This document shows, one piece after another, positions 16,089-24,829 of a stretch of DNA of 64,000 bases. Numbering within the stretch: the stretch's first letter is position 1; every line of letters begins with the position of its first letter. The position numbers were made by a program, and so were the translations under genes. Source of the DNA: Pontibacillus chungwhensis BH030062 (GTDB lineage Bacteria > Bacillota > Bacilli > Bacillales > BH030062); assembly GCF_000770675.1 (NCBI RefSeq), contig NZ_AVBG01000015.1:1-64000 (forward strand). Reading direction: 5' to 3'. The notes under the pieces were generated by a model. That model saw nothing but the letters and a program-made list of their open reading frames with translations. It was not told the DNA's origin and did not search any database.

Positions 16089-16568
16089 ATGTTTAATGTC
16101 GAACATTACAACGGAACAAAAGAACAAAATTACGACTTATTGTTAAAGCAACTAAAAGCTCTAATTGAAGATGAACCTGATCAGGTAGCCAATCTTGCCA
16201 ATGCTTCATCTCTTTTAAACCAGTTTCTCGACACTGTTAACTGGGTTGGCTTTTACATCTGGAAACAAGATGAACTTGTATTAGGTCCTTTCCAAGGGCT
16301 TCCAGCTTGCGTTAGAATCCCAAATGGCAAAGGTGTATGCGGAACTGCAGTGGCTGAAGGTAAAACTCAACGCATAGCTGATGTCCATGAATTCCCAGGA
16401 CACATTGCTTGTGATGCTGCTAGTCAGTCCGAAATTGTAGTTCCAATGTATAAAGGCGGAAATATATTTGGCGTTTTAGACATTGATAGTCCTGTTAAAG
16501 AACGCTTTGATGAAATCGATGAGAAGTATATCGAGCAATTCGCTAAAATTGTCGAGCAATACATTTAA
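16089..16568 (+). CDS. ytsP: free methionine-(R)-sulfoxide reductase (GAF domain), YtsP
   Basis: A single GAF domain repurposed as a reductase of free methionine-R-sulfoxide. The three family cysteines are visible in LPACVRIP, GKGVCGTAV and HIACDAASQSEIVVP. The product is 159 residues. The start at 16089 follows AGGAGG by eight bases; the TTG one codon upstream is less likely. It is divergent from refZ, as in B. subtilis, and followed by a terminator. Confidence 0.92.
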   Translation: MFNVEHYNGTKEQNYDLLLKQLKALIEDEPDQVANLANASSLLNQFLDTVNWVGFYIWKQDELVLGPFQGLPACVRIPNGKGVCGTAVAEGKTQRIADVHEFPGHIACDAASQSEIVVPMYKGGNIFGVLDIDSPVKERFDEIDEKYIEQFAKIVEQYI

Positions 16569-16592
16569 CGCTGTGTCCTAAATGTAAGTAGA

Positions 16593-16624
16593 AAAACGCA
16601 GAGATTTTTCATCTCTGCGTTTTC
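16593..16624. terminator. bidirectional terminator between ytsP and dgcP
   Basis: ACGCAGAGAT / ATCTCTGCGT stem with a 5-nt loop, flanked by A residues upstream and T residues downstream, between convergent genes. Confidence 0.88.
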
Positions 16625-16647
16625 ATATGTCCACTGTTTAACCTAGT

Positions 16648-18537
16648 TTACTCTATCCCCATCGTTTGTTCACGCTTTATACAATTTTTCCCCGATTCTT
16701 TAGCTTCATATAAAGCTCTATCTGCACGCCTGAATAAATCAACGACCTCCCCTTCGCTTGAAGCATCCCAATAAGATACTCCACACGAAATCGTAACGCG
16801 AGGTTTAGTGTAGTCTCTCACTTTCCTGACTAACTCCTCACCAATCGTATAGGCTTCATTTATATCGACTTCAGGAAGATAGATCGCTAACTCTTCCCCG
16901 CCCCACCGAGCGGTAATTCCTTTATCCCCTATTTCTCGCCTCAATAAGTTTGACACTTCAACAATAATCCGATCTCCTTCTTGATGACCATATGTATCAT
17001 TTACTTGTTTGAAGTTATCAATATCGACAATGATAAATGACCCATTATGGTCTTGGCCAACATGTTTATGAACAGTTTCATCTAAATGCTTCCTAGAGTA
17101 AAGCTTTGTTAGATAATCTGTACTGACCAATCTCTCTAATTCCTCTCGAAGCATGGAGTTTGCTAAGGCAAGTGTGGAATGGTGTACAAGCGATTGCAAA
17201 AGCTTAAACGTTTCAAATGAGAAGTAATATGGCAATGTATGCATTACAATGACTACCCCTTTTAACGATTCTGTTTGAATCATAGGGATGGCCATAATCG
17301 ATTGGTAAGGACTGTAGAAAGAAGGGTTCTTTACTGAGAAGTCTCCTATAAATAACGCATCCCTTTGTTCACCGATTGAAGACGTGATGTATTGAAGCAA
17401 CCTCTCTGCTCCATCTTGAGAGAAGAAGGATGAGCTCTCTTGCAGAACCTGATAATCTTCAACATTTCCGCCTTGAAACAGAAGTACACCTACTTCTTCG
17501 GCATGAAAAGAGTGAAGAATTTGATTAGACAGAAACGAGATGGTATCTGATAATCTCAAATTAGAATTTAACTTATGGGTTGTTTCATTAATTAACTGCA
17601 AGTCTGAAATTAATCGTTTAGATTGTTGATATAATCGCGCATTCTCAAGTGCATTCCCCGCAGTATTTGCCAGTAGCGTTATGAAGTTAATATCCTCGTT
17701 AACAAACTGAACGGTTTTTGGAGCCACAACTTGTAATACTCCGTAGACACCTTGCTTCCCTTTAAGTGGAGCATAAAAGCATGACTGTCGCTCATTCCAC
17801 GATTCTTCAAACTGAAATTCTCCTGTTAAATAAGCTTGAGCACTAGGATTGTTAGAACCATCACTATCATACACAAGCTCCCTAATCGGGAGATTGTGAG
17901 CACTTGAATAATCATGGGACAGTAACAGATAATAATCAAACACGGGATATAACTGACGTAAAGTATCAATGATTTCAGCAAGGACATCGTCCATATTCAT
18001 AGATGAATGAAACTTTGCGGTAACCCTGAATAAACGTTCATGCCGTTTCTCTTCATCTAATGATTGGTAATAGGACCTCATTTTTAAATAAACGTTAGAG
18101 ACTTCTTCTCCTACGATTTCTAAATCACGAAGCACCACATTTTCTTCTAAGTTATAGGAAACGCTTATATACCCATAAGCTTCCTCATGATTAACCAACG
18201 GCATGAAGTAACGATAGCCTTGATCCAGATGCTCTCTCGCGATGATAGAAGTTCCCATGATCGTTTGGTTTTCGCATAGCCCCAACCAATCTTGGGAAGT
18301 AAGTTCTTCTTTTGCTGGATGATTATTGTTCCATGTGGAAGAAATCAACACAAATGCATCTTCAGCTTTGTTGTATATGTATATGCAGGCCTTTTGGGCT
18401 TTAATTGAATCCGTGATTATAGCCTCCAAATCTTCCACGAATTGTGACCAACCGCCTTGTTCATCCTTTGTCATCAAGTCAAAGAAATGTGCTTTTAACT
18501 GACTGCGAAATTGACTGTTTGCTTTATTAGAAATCAT
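16648..18537 (-). CDS. dgcP: diguanylate cyclase with GAF domains (DgcP/YtrP)
   Basis: Makes cyclic di-GMP from two GTP. The 629-residue soluble protein has GAF-like sensory segments through about residue 460 (for example LLSHDYSSAHN, FINFLANTAGNALENARLY-type and LLQSLVHHSTLALAN helices), then a GGDEF domain (about 470-620) with IIVDIDNFKQVNDTYGH and the active-site loop RWGGEELAIYLPE, intact for catalysis. No RxxD inhibition site is seen at the usual spot before GGEEL. Position beside ytsP and rpsD matches B. subtilis ytrP/dgcP. The EAL protein at 58.5 kb could provide the opposing activity. Confidence 0.93.
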   Translation of the reverse strand: MISNKANSQFRSQLKAHFFDLMTKDEQGGWSQFVEDLEAIITDSIKAQKACIYIYNKAEDAFVLISSTWNNNHPAKEELTSQDWLGLCENQTIMGTSIIAREHLDQGYRYFMPLVNHEEAYGYISVSYNLEENVVLRDLEIVGEEVSNVYLKMRSYYQSLDEEKRHERLFRVTAKFHSSMNMDDVLAEIIDTLRQLYPVFDYYLLLSHDYSSAHNLPIRELVYDSDGSNNPSAQAYLTGEFQFEESWNERQSCFYAPLKGKQGVYGVLQVVAPKTVQFVNEDINFITLLANTAGNALENARLYQQSKRLISDLQLINETTHKLNSNLRLSDTISFLSNQILHSFHAEEVGVLLFQGGNVEDYQVLQESSSFFSQDGAERLLQYITSSIGEQRDALFIGDFSVKNPSFYSPYQSIMAIPMIQTESLKGVVIVMHTLPYYFSFETFKLLQSLVHHSTLALANSMLREELERLVSTDYLTKLYSRKHLDETVHKHVGQDHNGSFIIVDIDNFKQVNDTYGHQEGDRIIVEVSNLLRREIGDKGITARWGGEELAIYLPEVDINEAYTIGEELVRKVRDYTKPRVTISCGVSYWDASSEGEVVDLFRRADRALYEAKESGKNCIKREQTMGIE

Positions 18538-18636
18538 CTATACATCACCTTATTTCAGTGGAGTTCTCTATAATAAGATTCTTTCTATCATTATACTTCT
18601 TATAGTCTTTTTTTCCTATTACTTTTCGGAACTTTT

Positions 18637-19248
18637 TCAATTTTTAACAATTTTAACCACAAAGTCCTCTAAAAGAACTACCCAGACGTTTTCCTGAGGT
18701 AACCTCTCCACTTCAAGCGGACGTTTAGTAAAAGTACTTGACCATTCGCTGCCATGATCATATTCAACTGTTGCTTGGAATGTATCCCCGACTTGAGTGA
18801 CCTCTTTAATAGAAGGAGGACTTTCTTTGTATTTTGACGGACCGGTTGTTGAAGAACTTATTGGCTTCAGATCTCCACTCAAAAGAATCCATTCTCTTTC
18901 CCGCCTTATCCAAAGTTCCCCGCCTTTTGAATACCTAATCTCTTGAATCGGTTCATCAAGTTTCATATAGGCATTAGCAGTAAATGAATATGTTTGACGG
19001 TTTACGCTATAGACCACTAAGTAGGGTTGCTCTTCTTTCAACGTTGTCAAGGTAACTTCCACCCCATCTCCCACTTGTCGGGAAGCAAGAAGCGGAGACT
19101 GAGTTGCTAATGGTTGATTGATTTGTTCCATCCAATTATTTTGTACCATTAAAGCAAGCCCCACAGCCACGATCAATATGCAAATAATTACATAGCGAAG
19201 ATATTGAGAGTGCTTCGTTTCTGCTTTATCATCTTCTTTAGACTTCAT
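18637..19248 (-). CDS. single-pass membrane protein of unknown function
   Basis: I do not recognise this 203-residue product. A charged N terminus (KSKEDDKAETKHSQ) precedes one transmembrane helix (about 18-38, VIICILIVAVGLALMV), and the rest is predicted outside the cytoplasm, with alternating hydrophobic beta-like stretches (VEVTLTTL, PYLVVYSVN, YSFTANAYMKL, ELWIRREREWILL). It lies on the minus strand between dgcP (same strand, 99 bp downstream) and divergent rpsD. B. subtilis has no obvious equivalent here. Confidence 0.65.
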   Translation of the reverse strand: MKSKEDDKAETKHSQYLRYVIICILIVAVGLALMVQNNWMEQINQPLATQSPLLASRQVGDGVEVTLTTLKEEQPYLVVYSVNRQTYSFTANAYMKLDEPIQEIRYSKGGELWIRREREWILLSGDLKPISSSTTGPSKYKESPPSIKEVTQVGDTFQATVEYDHGSEWSSTFTKRPLEVERLPQENVWVVLLEDFVVKIVKN

Positions 19249-19342
19249 TCAATATAAACCTCACAAAAAAATTTTGCCTCATTATATCATAACCTTATTC
19301 GTGAATACCTTATTTACTTCTAAACTTCTTAATTGAACGTGC

Positions 19343-19371
19343 TTGACTTATGACAGGATAAATTCTATAAT
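19343..19371 (+). promoter_or_regulatory. sigma-A promoter of rpsD
   Basis: TTGACT (19343-19348) and TATAAT (19366-19371) with exactly 17 bp between them: a near-consensus strong promoter, giving a leader of about 185 nt before rpsD. Confidence 0.85.
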
Positions 19372-19377
19372 AGCGTT

Positions 19378-19560
19378 TGTGTAAAATAAAAGGCAGCTTA
19401 GGTGAACCACTGTTGTTATCATTTTGTTCCTCTTTCATTAAGAGGTGTATCGCGTAACTCTCGGCTGCTGGAGCGATGGTGCATGAAAACAAAATGAGCT
19501 TCGAGAACGGGGCACTCCTGTTTTTATTTTATACAAAATAAAAATAGAAAAGGAGAGATC
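19378..19560 (+). ncRNA. rpsD leader, probable S4 autoregulatory structure
   Basis: A leader of about 185 nt separates the strong promoter from the rpsD ATG and has no plausible gene. It is rich in pairing segments (ACGGGGCACTCCTGT near its 3' part; GGCTGCTGGAGCGATGGTGC in the middle). In B. subtilis and relatives S4 binds such a leader to repress its own synthesis. I infer the same here from position, length and structure potential, not from a covariance match. Confidence 0.6.
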
Positions 19561-19565
19561 ATCCA

Positions 19566-20168
19566 ATGGCACGTTACACAGATTCCACTTGGAAAAAATC
19601 TCGTCGTTTAGGTATTTCTTTATCCGGTACTGGTAAAGAGTTAGAAAAACGCCCTTACGCTCCTGGCCAACACGGTCCTAACCAGCGTAAAAAGCTTTCA
19701 GAATATGGTACACAGCTTCAAGAGAAGCAAAAACTTCGTTTCATGTTCGGAGTTAACGAACGTCAATTCCGTCGTTTATTCGAAGAAGCAGGTAACATGA
19801 AAGGTATCCACGGTGAAAACTTCTTAACACTTCTAGAGTCTCGCCTGGACAACATCGTTTACCGCTTAGGTCTTGCACGCACTCGCGCGCAAGCTCGCCA
19901 ACTAGTTAACCATGGTCACATTCTTGTAGATGGTGGACGCGTAAACATCCCATCTTACCGTGTGAAGCCTGGTCAAACAATCGCAGTTCGCGAAAAATCT
20001 GCTAACCTTGACGTAATCAAGGATGCAATCGAAGCAAACAACTTCGTACCTGAGTATGTATCATTCGATACAGAAAAGCTTGAAGGTTCTTATGTTCGCT
20101 TCCCTGAGCGTTCTGAAATGCCTTCTGAAATTAACGAAGCGCTTATCGTTGAGTTCTACTCTCGTTAA
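19566..20168 (+). CDS. rpsD: 30S ribosomal protein S4
   Basis: Primary 16S rRNA-binding protein of the small subunit. The 200 residues begin [20 protein letters not shown] and lack the zinc-binding cysteines of the C+ form, as in B. subtilis. The S4 RNA-binding domain is at about 90-155 ([38 protein letters not shown]). AAAGGAGAGA precedes the ATG. It is monocistronic with its own promoter, leader and terminator, and its codon use is that of a highly expressed gene. Confidence 0.99.
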   Translation: MARYTDSTWKKSRRLGISLSGTGKELEKRPYAPGQHGPNQRKKLSEYGTQLQEKQKLRFMFGVNERQFRRLFEEAGNMKGIHGENFLTLLESRLDNIVYRLGLARTRAQARQLVNHGHILVDGGRVNIPSYRVKPGQTIAVREKSANLDVIKDAIEANNFVPEYVSFDTEKLEGSYVRFPERSEMPSEINEALIVEFYSR

Positions 20169-20180
20169 TAGCTTCCTCGA

Positions 20181-20213
20181 AACACCCATCCTTTCTGGAT
20201 GGGTGTTTTTTTG
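20181..20213 (+). terminator. terminator of rpsD
   Basis: AACACCCATCC / GGATGGGTGTT stem with loop TTTCT, followed by a run of seven T. Confidence 0.92.
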
Positions 20214-20280
20214 TGATTTTGTTATCATCTATTTCCAATTCCTGATACACTAAGAATAGAAGCATAAAGGAGGGGATCAC

Positions 20281-20523
20281 GTGTATACCTTATATATCGC
20301 TATCGTCATTGGGATTTGCGTCCTGGCCTTTATTGGAACGCTCTTAGTGGGTAAAAATGTAAACAATTCTATTGAACAACGAGAAGTGGAGGGCGAATCT
20401 CCAGCAGCAGAGCTTCAGCGATCCCATAAATATGAAAAGAATTCTAGCATCAGAATTCTAACTATTATTTATTTGATCACCTTTATTCTGACCGCGATTG
20501 TTTCAGCGATCTTTATCTTCTAA
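20281..20523 (+). CDS. small two-helix membrane protein of unknown function
   Basis: An 80-residue protein starting with GTG, preceded by AAAGGAGGGGATCAC. Hydrophobic helices lie at about 5-24 (YIAIVIGICVLAFIGTLLVG) and 58-80 (IRILTIIYLITFILTAIVSA), joined by a polar, acidic loop. Both termini would lie on the same side of the membrane. The strong ribosome binding site and clean terminator support it as a real gene. No family is recognised. Confidence 0.7.
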   Translation: MYTLYIAIVIGICVLAFIGTLLVGKNVNNSIEQREVEGESPAAELQRSHKYEKNSSIRILTIIYLITFILTAIVSAIFIF

Positions 20524-20552
20524 AAGATGCCTCGTTAGAGTCATCTTTTTTA
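20522..20552 (+). terminator. short terminator after the 80-residue membrane gene
   Basis: AAAAGATG ... CATCTTTTTT with an inner CTC/GAG pair, starting at the stop codon. Confidence 0.65.
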
Positions 20553-20697
20553 GTCTACCCCTTAGTCTATATCCCTCGAATATTCAATGTTAAAATACTC
20601 AATACCTTATAAGATCTCGTATCAAAAAAATACCTACTATTCTCTTCTAAAACGGAAGGTATAGATATGATAAAAATGAAAAGAATCTGGTGATAAC

Positions 20698-22983
20698 ATG
20701 ACAGAGTTAAGAACATCTATAAGAGGTTTAGTAGAATATGTCTATCGCTCCGGAAGTCTGGATCGACGTTTTAAAACAACAACGGCCCTTACCGAAGGAA
20801 CAAAAGCACATCAAATGGTGCAAAATGATTACAGTGAGCACGATCAAAAAGAAGTGCACCTGGCCTACACTCATATGACTGAATCTGTACAGATCCACAT
20901 AGAAGGACGCTGTGATGGATTACTCCACAAAGAGAATAAAATCACAATTGACGAAATTAAATCTACTTCTTCGTCTATCTTTGATATTGAGAAAGACTCG
21001 TATCCCGTTCACTGGGCCCAAGCGAAATGCTATGCATATATTTACGTTACTCAACAAGAACTAGGTGAAATTGATGTTCAACTTACGTACGTTCATTTGC
21101 CATCATCTGAACGAAAACAGTTTATTAAATCGTTTAGCTCAGCTGAATTAACAAAGTGGTTTCACGCTATGATTGATCAGTATATTCCCTACGCTAAACT
21201 AATGACTGAACATAGAATAAGCCGACAACAAAGCATCCAACAACTCGCTTTCCCTTACCCTGCTTTTCGAACTGGCCAGCGAAAGTTTGCCGGCGCTGTA
21301 TATAAGACAATTACAGATCACAAAACCCTGTTCGCTCACGCTCCAACAGGAACAGGAAAAACCATCTCCACTCTATTCCCTACTATTAAAGCAATTGGTG
21401 AAGGAAGGGCAGAACAATTTCTCTACTTAACAGCCAAGACGATTACGAGACAGGCTGCCGAAGAGGCGCTCTCACTTATGGAAGAGAAAGGGTTGCATTT
21501 CCATACCGTTACGGTAACCGCTAAAGACAAAATGTGTTTCACAAATGAAGGATGTCAGGTGGATTACTGTCCATTTGCTGATGGATATTATGACCGGATC
21601 AATGACGCTCTGTTAGACTTATTGTCAAATGAGACCTTGATAACAAGAGATGTAATTGAACAATATGCACGAAAACATCGAGTCTGTCCTTTTGAATTCT
21701 CAATAGATGCCGCTTACCATGCTGATGCCATCATATGTGATTACAATTATGTATTTGATCCCAGAGTATCTTTCAAACGTTTATGGAATGAAACAAAAAA
21801 GAAGACAACACTGCTTGTTGATGAAGCTCATAACCTTGTTGACAGGTCGCAATCTATGTATTCAGCGCTAATAATGAAATCACCTTTCTTGCAACTTAAG
21901 CGTGAGTACAAATCAAAGAATCCCCATTTATACGAAGCTGCTCATCTTATCGATCAATCCTTGTTAGCACTAAAGAAATCAATGGGCGACGACCAATACA
22001 TAACAACGATGTCAGACATTCCTGAGGGTATTGTTGAGCGTGTCGAGCACTTTATTAATCTAGCTGAACTAGAGATCCCATACGTAGAGAATACCGAATC
22101 TCTTTTAATTGAAACGTATTTTATGGCTTTAAGTTTTGTACGGATATCAAAACTCTATGATGCATCTTATGTCACCTACATAAGACGTTATAAAAGTGAA
22201 GTAGAGCTTAAACTCTTCTGTGTAGATCCCTCTTCTTTGCTACACAAAACAACAAAAGGCTATGGTGCAACGGTCTTCTTCTCTGCGACGTTCGCTCCAT
22301 TTGATTACTACAAAGACATGCTTGGTTGGACAGAAGGAGACTACACTTTTTCAATCCCTTCACCATTTGATAGGCAAAATGTTGACATGTACATTCAACC
22401 TACATCCACCCGTTACCATGACCGAAATCAATCTGTAGGTTCAATTATTGGTACATTAATTGAGTTAATACAAGAGAAGCCAGGGAATTATCTGATCTTC
22501 TTCCCCTCTTACGTATATATGGAGCAGGTATATGCACGAATTCAAGAACTAGATCTTAAAGCTTCCGTGCTACTCCAAACGCCTCAAATGACTGAACAAG
22601 ACCGAGAACAGTATTTAGCTGAATTCCATGAAGACCGTGAAGATTCATTAATCGGGTTCGCGGTATTAGGAGGGATTTTCTCAGAAGGGGTCGATTTAAG
22701 AGGAGACCGTTTAAACGGGGTTCTAGTAGTTAGTGTAGGATTACCGAAATTAAATGATGAACAAGACATTATGAAGCGTTACTTCGATGAGCGAGGCAAG
22801 AATGGATTTGACTATGCTTATATGTACCCTGGCATGAATAAAGTTTTACAGGCAGCAGGAAGACTAGTTCGTACAGAGACTGATTCAGGTACGATTGTAC
22901 TTATTGACGACCGATTTATTCAGCAAAGGTATAAAAACTTACTTCCTTATCAACTTCAGCACTTTCGTATTAAAAGAGACTGA
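20698..22983 (+). CDS. XPD/DinG-like ATP-dependent DNA helicase with N-terminal PD-(D/E)XK-like nuclease domain
   Basis: A 761-residue superfamily 2 helicase of the Rad3/DinG type. The N-terminal 180 residues resemble a Cas4/RecB nuclease (IEGRCDGLL, TIDEIKSTSSS, WAQAKCYAYIY), with the D...ExK arrangement present. Helicase motifs follow: FAHAPTGTGKTISTLFP (Walker A), TTLLVDEAHNLVDRSQ (DEAH), VFFSATFAPFDYY, and C-terminal GVDLRGDRLNGVLVVSVGLP and QAAGRLVRTETDSG. Cysteines in MCFTNEGCQVDYCPF and HRVCPFEF fit an iron-sulfur cluster. A role in DNA repair or processing is inferred. The ribosome binding site before the ATG is weak. Confidence 0.88.
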   Translation: MTELRTSIRGLVEYVYRSGSLDRRFKTTTALTEGTKAHQMVQNDYSEHDQKEVHLAYTHMTESVQIHIEGRCDGLLHKENKITIDEIKSTSSSIFDIEKDSYPVHWAQAKCYAYIYVTQQELGEIDVQLTYVHLPSSERKQFIKSFSSAELTKWFHAMIDQYIPYAKLMTEHRISRQQSIQQLAFPYPAFRTGQRKFAGAVYKTITDHKTLFAHAPTGTGKTISTLFPTIKAIGEGRAEQFLYLTAKTITRQAAEEALSLMEEKGLHFHTVTVTAKDKMCFTNEGCQVDYCPFADGYYDRINDALLDLLSNETLITRDVIEQYARKHRVCPFEFSIDAAYHADAIICDYNYVFDPRVSFKRLWNETKKKTTLLVDEAHNLVDRSQSMYSALIMKSPFLQLKREYKSKNPHLYEAAHLIDQSLLALKKSMGDDQYITTMSDIPEGIVERVEHFINLAELEIPYVENTESLLIETYFMALSFVRISKLYDASYVTYIRRYKSEVELKLFCVDPSSLLHKTTKGYGATVFFSATFAPFDYYKDMLGWTEGDYTFSIPSPFDRQNVDMYIQPTSTRYHDRNQSVGSIIGTLIELIQEKPGNYLIFFPSYVYMEQVYARIQELDLKASVLLQTPQMTEQDREQYLAEFHEDREDSLIGFAVLGGIFSEGVDLRGDRLNGVLVVSVGLPKLNDEQDIMKRYFDERGKNGFDYAYMYPGMNKVLQAAGRLVRTETDSGTIVLIDDRFIQQRYKNLLPYQLQHFRIKRD

Positions 22984-23025
22984 TGTAACCATGAACAGAG
23001 GGGGGATAGCTCAATTTATGTATAA

Positions 23026-23066
23026 AAAACCGCTTAGAGTCATTCAAACTCTAAGCGGCCTTTTAT
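23026..23066. terminator. bidirectional terminator between the helicase and tyrS
   Basis: CCGCTTAGAGT / ACTCTAAGCGG 11-bp stem with a 7-nt loop; A run on the left, TTTT on the right, between convergent genes. Confidence 0.88.
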
Positions 23067-23079
23067 TTCTTCTATTTTA

Positions 23080-24351
23080 TTATCCTTCAAAGCGTACCAA
23101 GAAGTATTTCTTCTTACCACGACGGATAATTGTAAACTTGCCATCGATGCGATCTTCAGCGTCCACTGTGTATTTCATATCTTGCTCACGTTCACCATTA
23201 ATGTAAATCGCACCGTTCTGGATATCTTCACGAGCTTGACGTTTTGAAGAAGAGATCTTAGCTTCAACTAAAAGATCAATTAAACCTTTTTCTTCTTCCT
23301 CTAAGTTGTAAGTAGGAACGTCTTTAAAGCCTTGTTCAATTTCATCACCCGTTAGCTGTTTGAGATCTCCGCTAAAGAGCGCTTCTGATATCTTTTCAGC
23401 TTGTTCCAAAGCTTTCTCGTCATGAACCATCTTCGTCATTTCTTCTGCTAATCTGCGCTGAGCAACACGCTTCTCAGGCTGTGTTTCTACTTCTTTAGCC
23501 AGTTCACCAATTTCGTCTAAGCTTAAGAATGTAAAGTAATGAAGGAAATTCACAACATCCCGATCGTCTGTGTTAATCCAGAACTGGTAGAATTCGTATG
23601 GCGTAGTCTTTTCAGGGTCTAACCAAATCGCCCCACCAGCTGTTTTACCAAACTTACTTCCATCGGCTTTCGTAATTAATGGGACCGTTAGACCGAATGC
23701 TTTGGCTTCTTCTCCTTCAGTCGAGTTCTTACGAATAAGCTCAAGCCCAGCCGTAATATTCCCCCATTGGTCACTTCCGCCAATTTGTAGAGTACAGTTC
23801 TCTTTACGGAATAAGTTTAAGAAGTCATAAGACTGCAAGATCATGTAGCTAAATTCTGTAAACGAAATCCCATTTTCAATGCGGGACTCAACAGAATCCT
23901 TTGCCAACATGTAATTAATACCAAAGTGCTTCCCTACATCTCGCAAGAATTCAATCATCGTCATTTGGTTCAGCCAGTCTAAGTTGTTACGGGCTACAGC
24001 TGCATTTTCACCTTCATCAAAGTTTAAGATCTTAGCGAGTTGACCTGCTAGCTGTTCACTGTAGTGACGAACCGTATTCTCATCGTTAAGCTGGCGCTCT
24101 GTAGAACGACCACTTGGGTCACCAATCATACCAGTACCTCCGCCAACTAAAGCGATTGGACGGTGTCCAGCTTGCTGAAATCTCTTAAGAATTAAAACAG
24201 GTAACAAATGACCTATATGAAGACTATCCCCAGTAGGGTCGAAACCACAGTAAAGGGTAACCTGTTCTGAAGCTAAATGCTTCTTTAAGCCTTCTTCATC
24301 TGTCATTTGATTAATTAATCCTCTTGCCTGTAAGTCTTGTAAAATATCCAC
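23080..24351 (-). CDS. tyrS: tyrosyl-tRNA synthetase
   Basis: Charges tRNA-Tyr. Class I signatures are the HIGH motif in DPTGDSLHIGHLLPVL and KFGKTAGG (KMSKS equivalent); the tyrosine pocket includes SYDFLNLF and GGSDQWGNI. The C-terminal S4-like tRNA-binding domain is at about 350-423. The GTG at 24351 is chosen because AGAGGAG lies eight bases upstream and the product then begins DILQDLQARGLINQ as in the family (423 residues); an upstream in-frame ATG adds 13 unlikely residues. Expression is controlled by the T-box leader upstream. Confidence 0.96.
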   Translation of the reverse strand: MDILQDLQARGLINQMTDEEGLKKHLASEQVTLYCGFDPTGDSLHIGHLLPVLILKRFQQAGHRPIALVGGGTGMIGDPSGRSTERQLNDENTVRHYSEQLAGQLAKILNFDEGENAAVARNNLDWLNQMTMIEFLRDVGKHFGINYMLAKDSVESRIENGISFTEFSYMILQSYDFLNLFRKENCTLQIGGSDQWGNITAGLELIRKNSTEGEEAKAFGLTVPLITKADGSKFGKTAGGAIWLDPEKTTPYEFYQFWINTDDRDVVNFLHYFTFLSLDEIGELAKEVETQPEKRVAQRRLAEEMTKMVHDEKALEQAEKISEALFSGDLKQLTGDEIEQGFKDVPTYNLEEEEKGLIDLLVEAKISSSKRQAREDIQNGAIYINGEREQDMKYTVDAEDRIDGKFTIIRRGKKKYFLVRFEG

Positions 24352-24461
24352 TGCGTACACTCCTCTTTTTCTCATATTAGGTAACGACATAAACGTAATG
24401 ACGTACTGAAGGCGCCCTTTTCAGGTTATACTACGAACGACGTTGAACATTTAAAGAACAC

Positions 24462-24720
24462 AAAAAACCCCGCCCCTAAAAAAGGGACGAGGCTCGCTCG
24501 CGGTACCACCCTTGTTGTAACCAGACAAACTGATTACCACTCAAGGAATTTATAACGGATTCACCCGTCTTCTGAAATCATCAGAAGAAAACTCCAGGAC
24601 GTAATTCGTAATTTGCTCTGTACTGACTCACAGCGACCGTCAGCTTTCTGAAACAGGGAACAACTTACTACTTCAACCCTTCTCGGTTTACTATTCATTA
24701 TCGTACGTGACTGTGTCATA
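24462..24720 (-). ncRNA. T-box leader of tyrS
   Basis: The minus strand contains the invariant T-box AGGGTGGTACCGCG (24512-24499), followed by a terminator hairpin CCTCGTCCCTTTTTTAGGGG with a T run (about 24494-24462). The upstream stem I region includes GAGTCAGTACAGAGC and two TAC triplets (ATTACGAATTACG), either of which could be the tyrosine specifier codon. Uncharged tRNA-Tyr would stabilise the antiterminator. T-box control of tyrS is well established in Bacillus. Confidence 0.92.
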
Positions 24721-24721
24721 A

Positions 24722-24750
24722 TTTATAGCATATATTTTTTTAAAAAGCAA
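24722..24750 (-). promoter_or_regulatory. promoter of the tyrS T-box transcript
   Basis: On the minus strand TTGCTT (24750-24745) and TATAAA (24727-24722) are 17 bp apart, just upstream of the T-box leader. Confidence 0.65.
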
Positions 24751-24791
24751 CACACATTTCATGTTGAACCATGTCTCCTTATGGTGCAATA

Positions 24792-24800
24792 TGGTATAAT
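24792..24800 (+). promoter_or_regulatory. extended -10 promoter of the class A PBP gene
   Basis: TGGTATAAT is a perfect extended -10 element about 30 bp before the start codon; no good -35 hexamer is visible, which is common for extended -10 promoters. Confidence 0.55.
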
Positions 24801-24829
24801 ATTGCGTGTATGAAATAGGAGGTCGTTAT

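Noticed and set aside
19310-19492. 60-codon frame on the minus strand upstream of rpsD
   Set aside because: It overlaps the rpsD promoter and leader in antisense and has no ribosome binding site.
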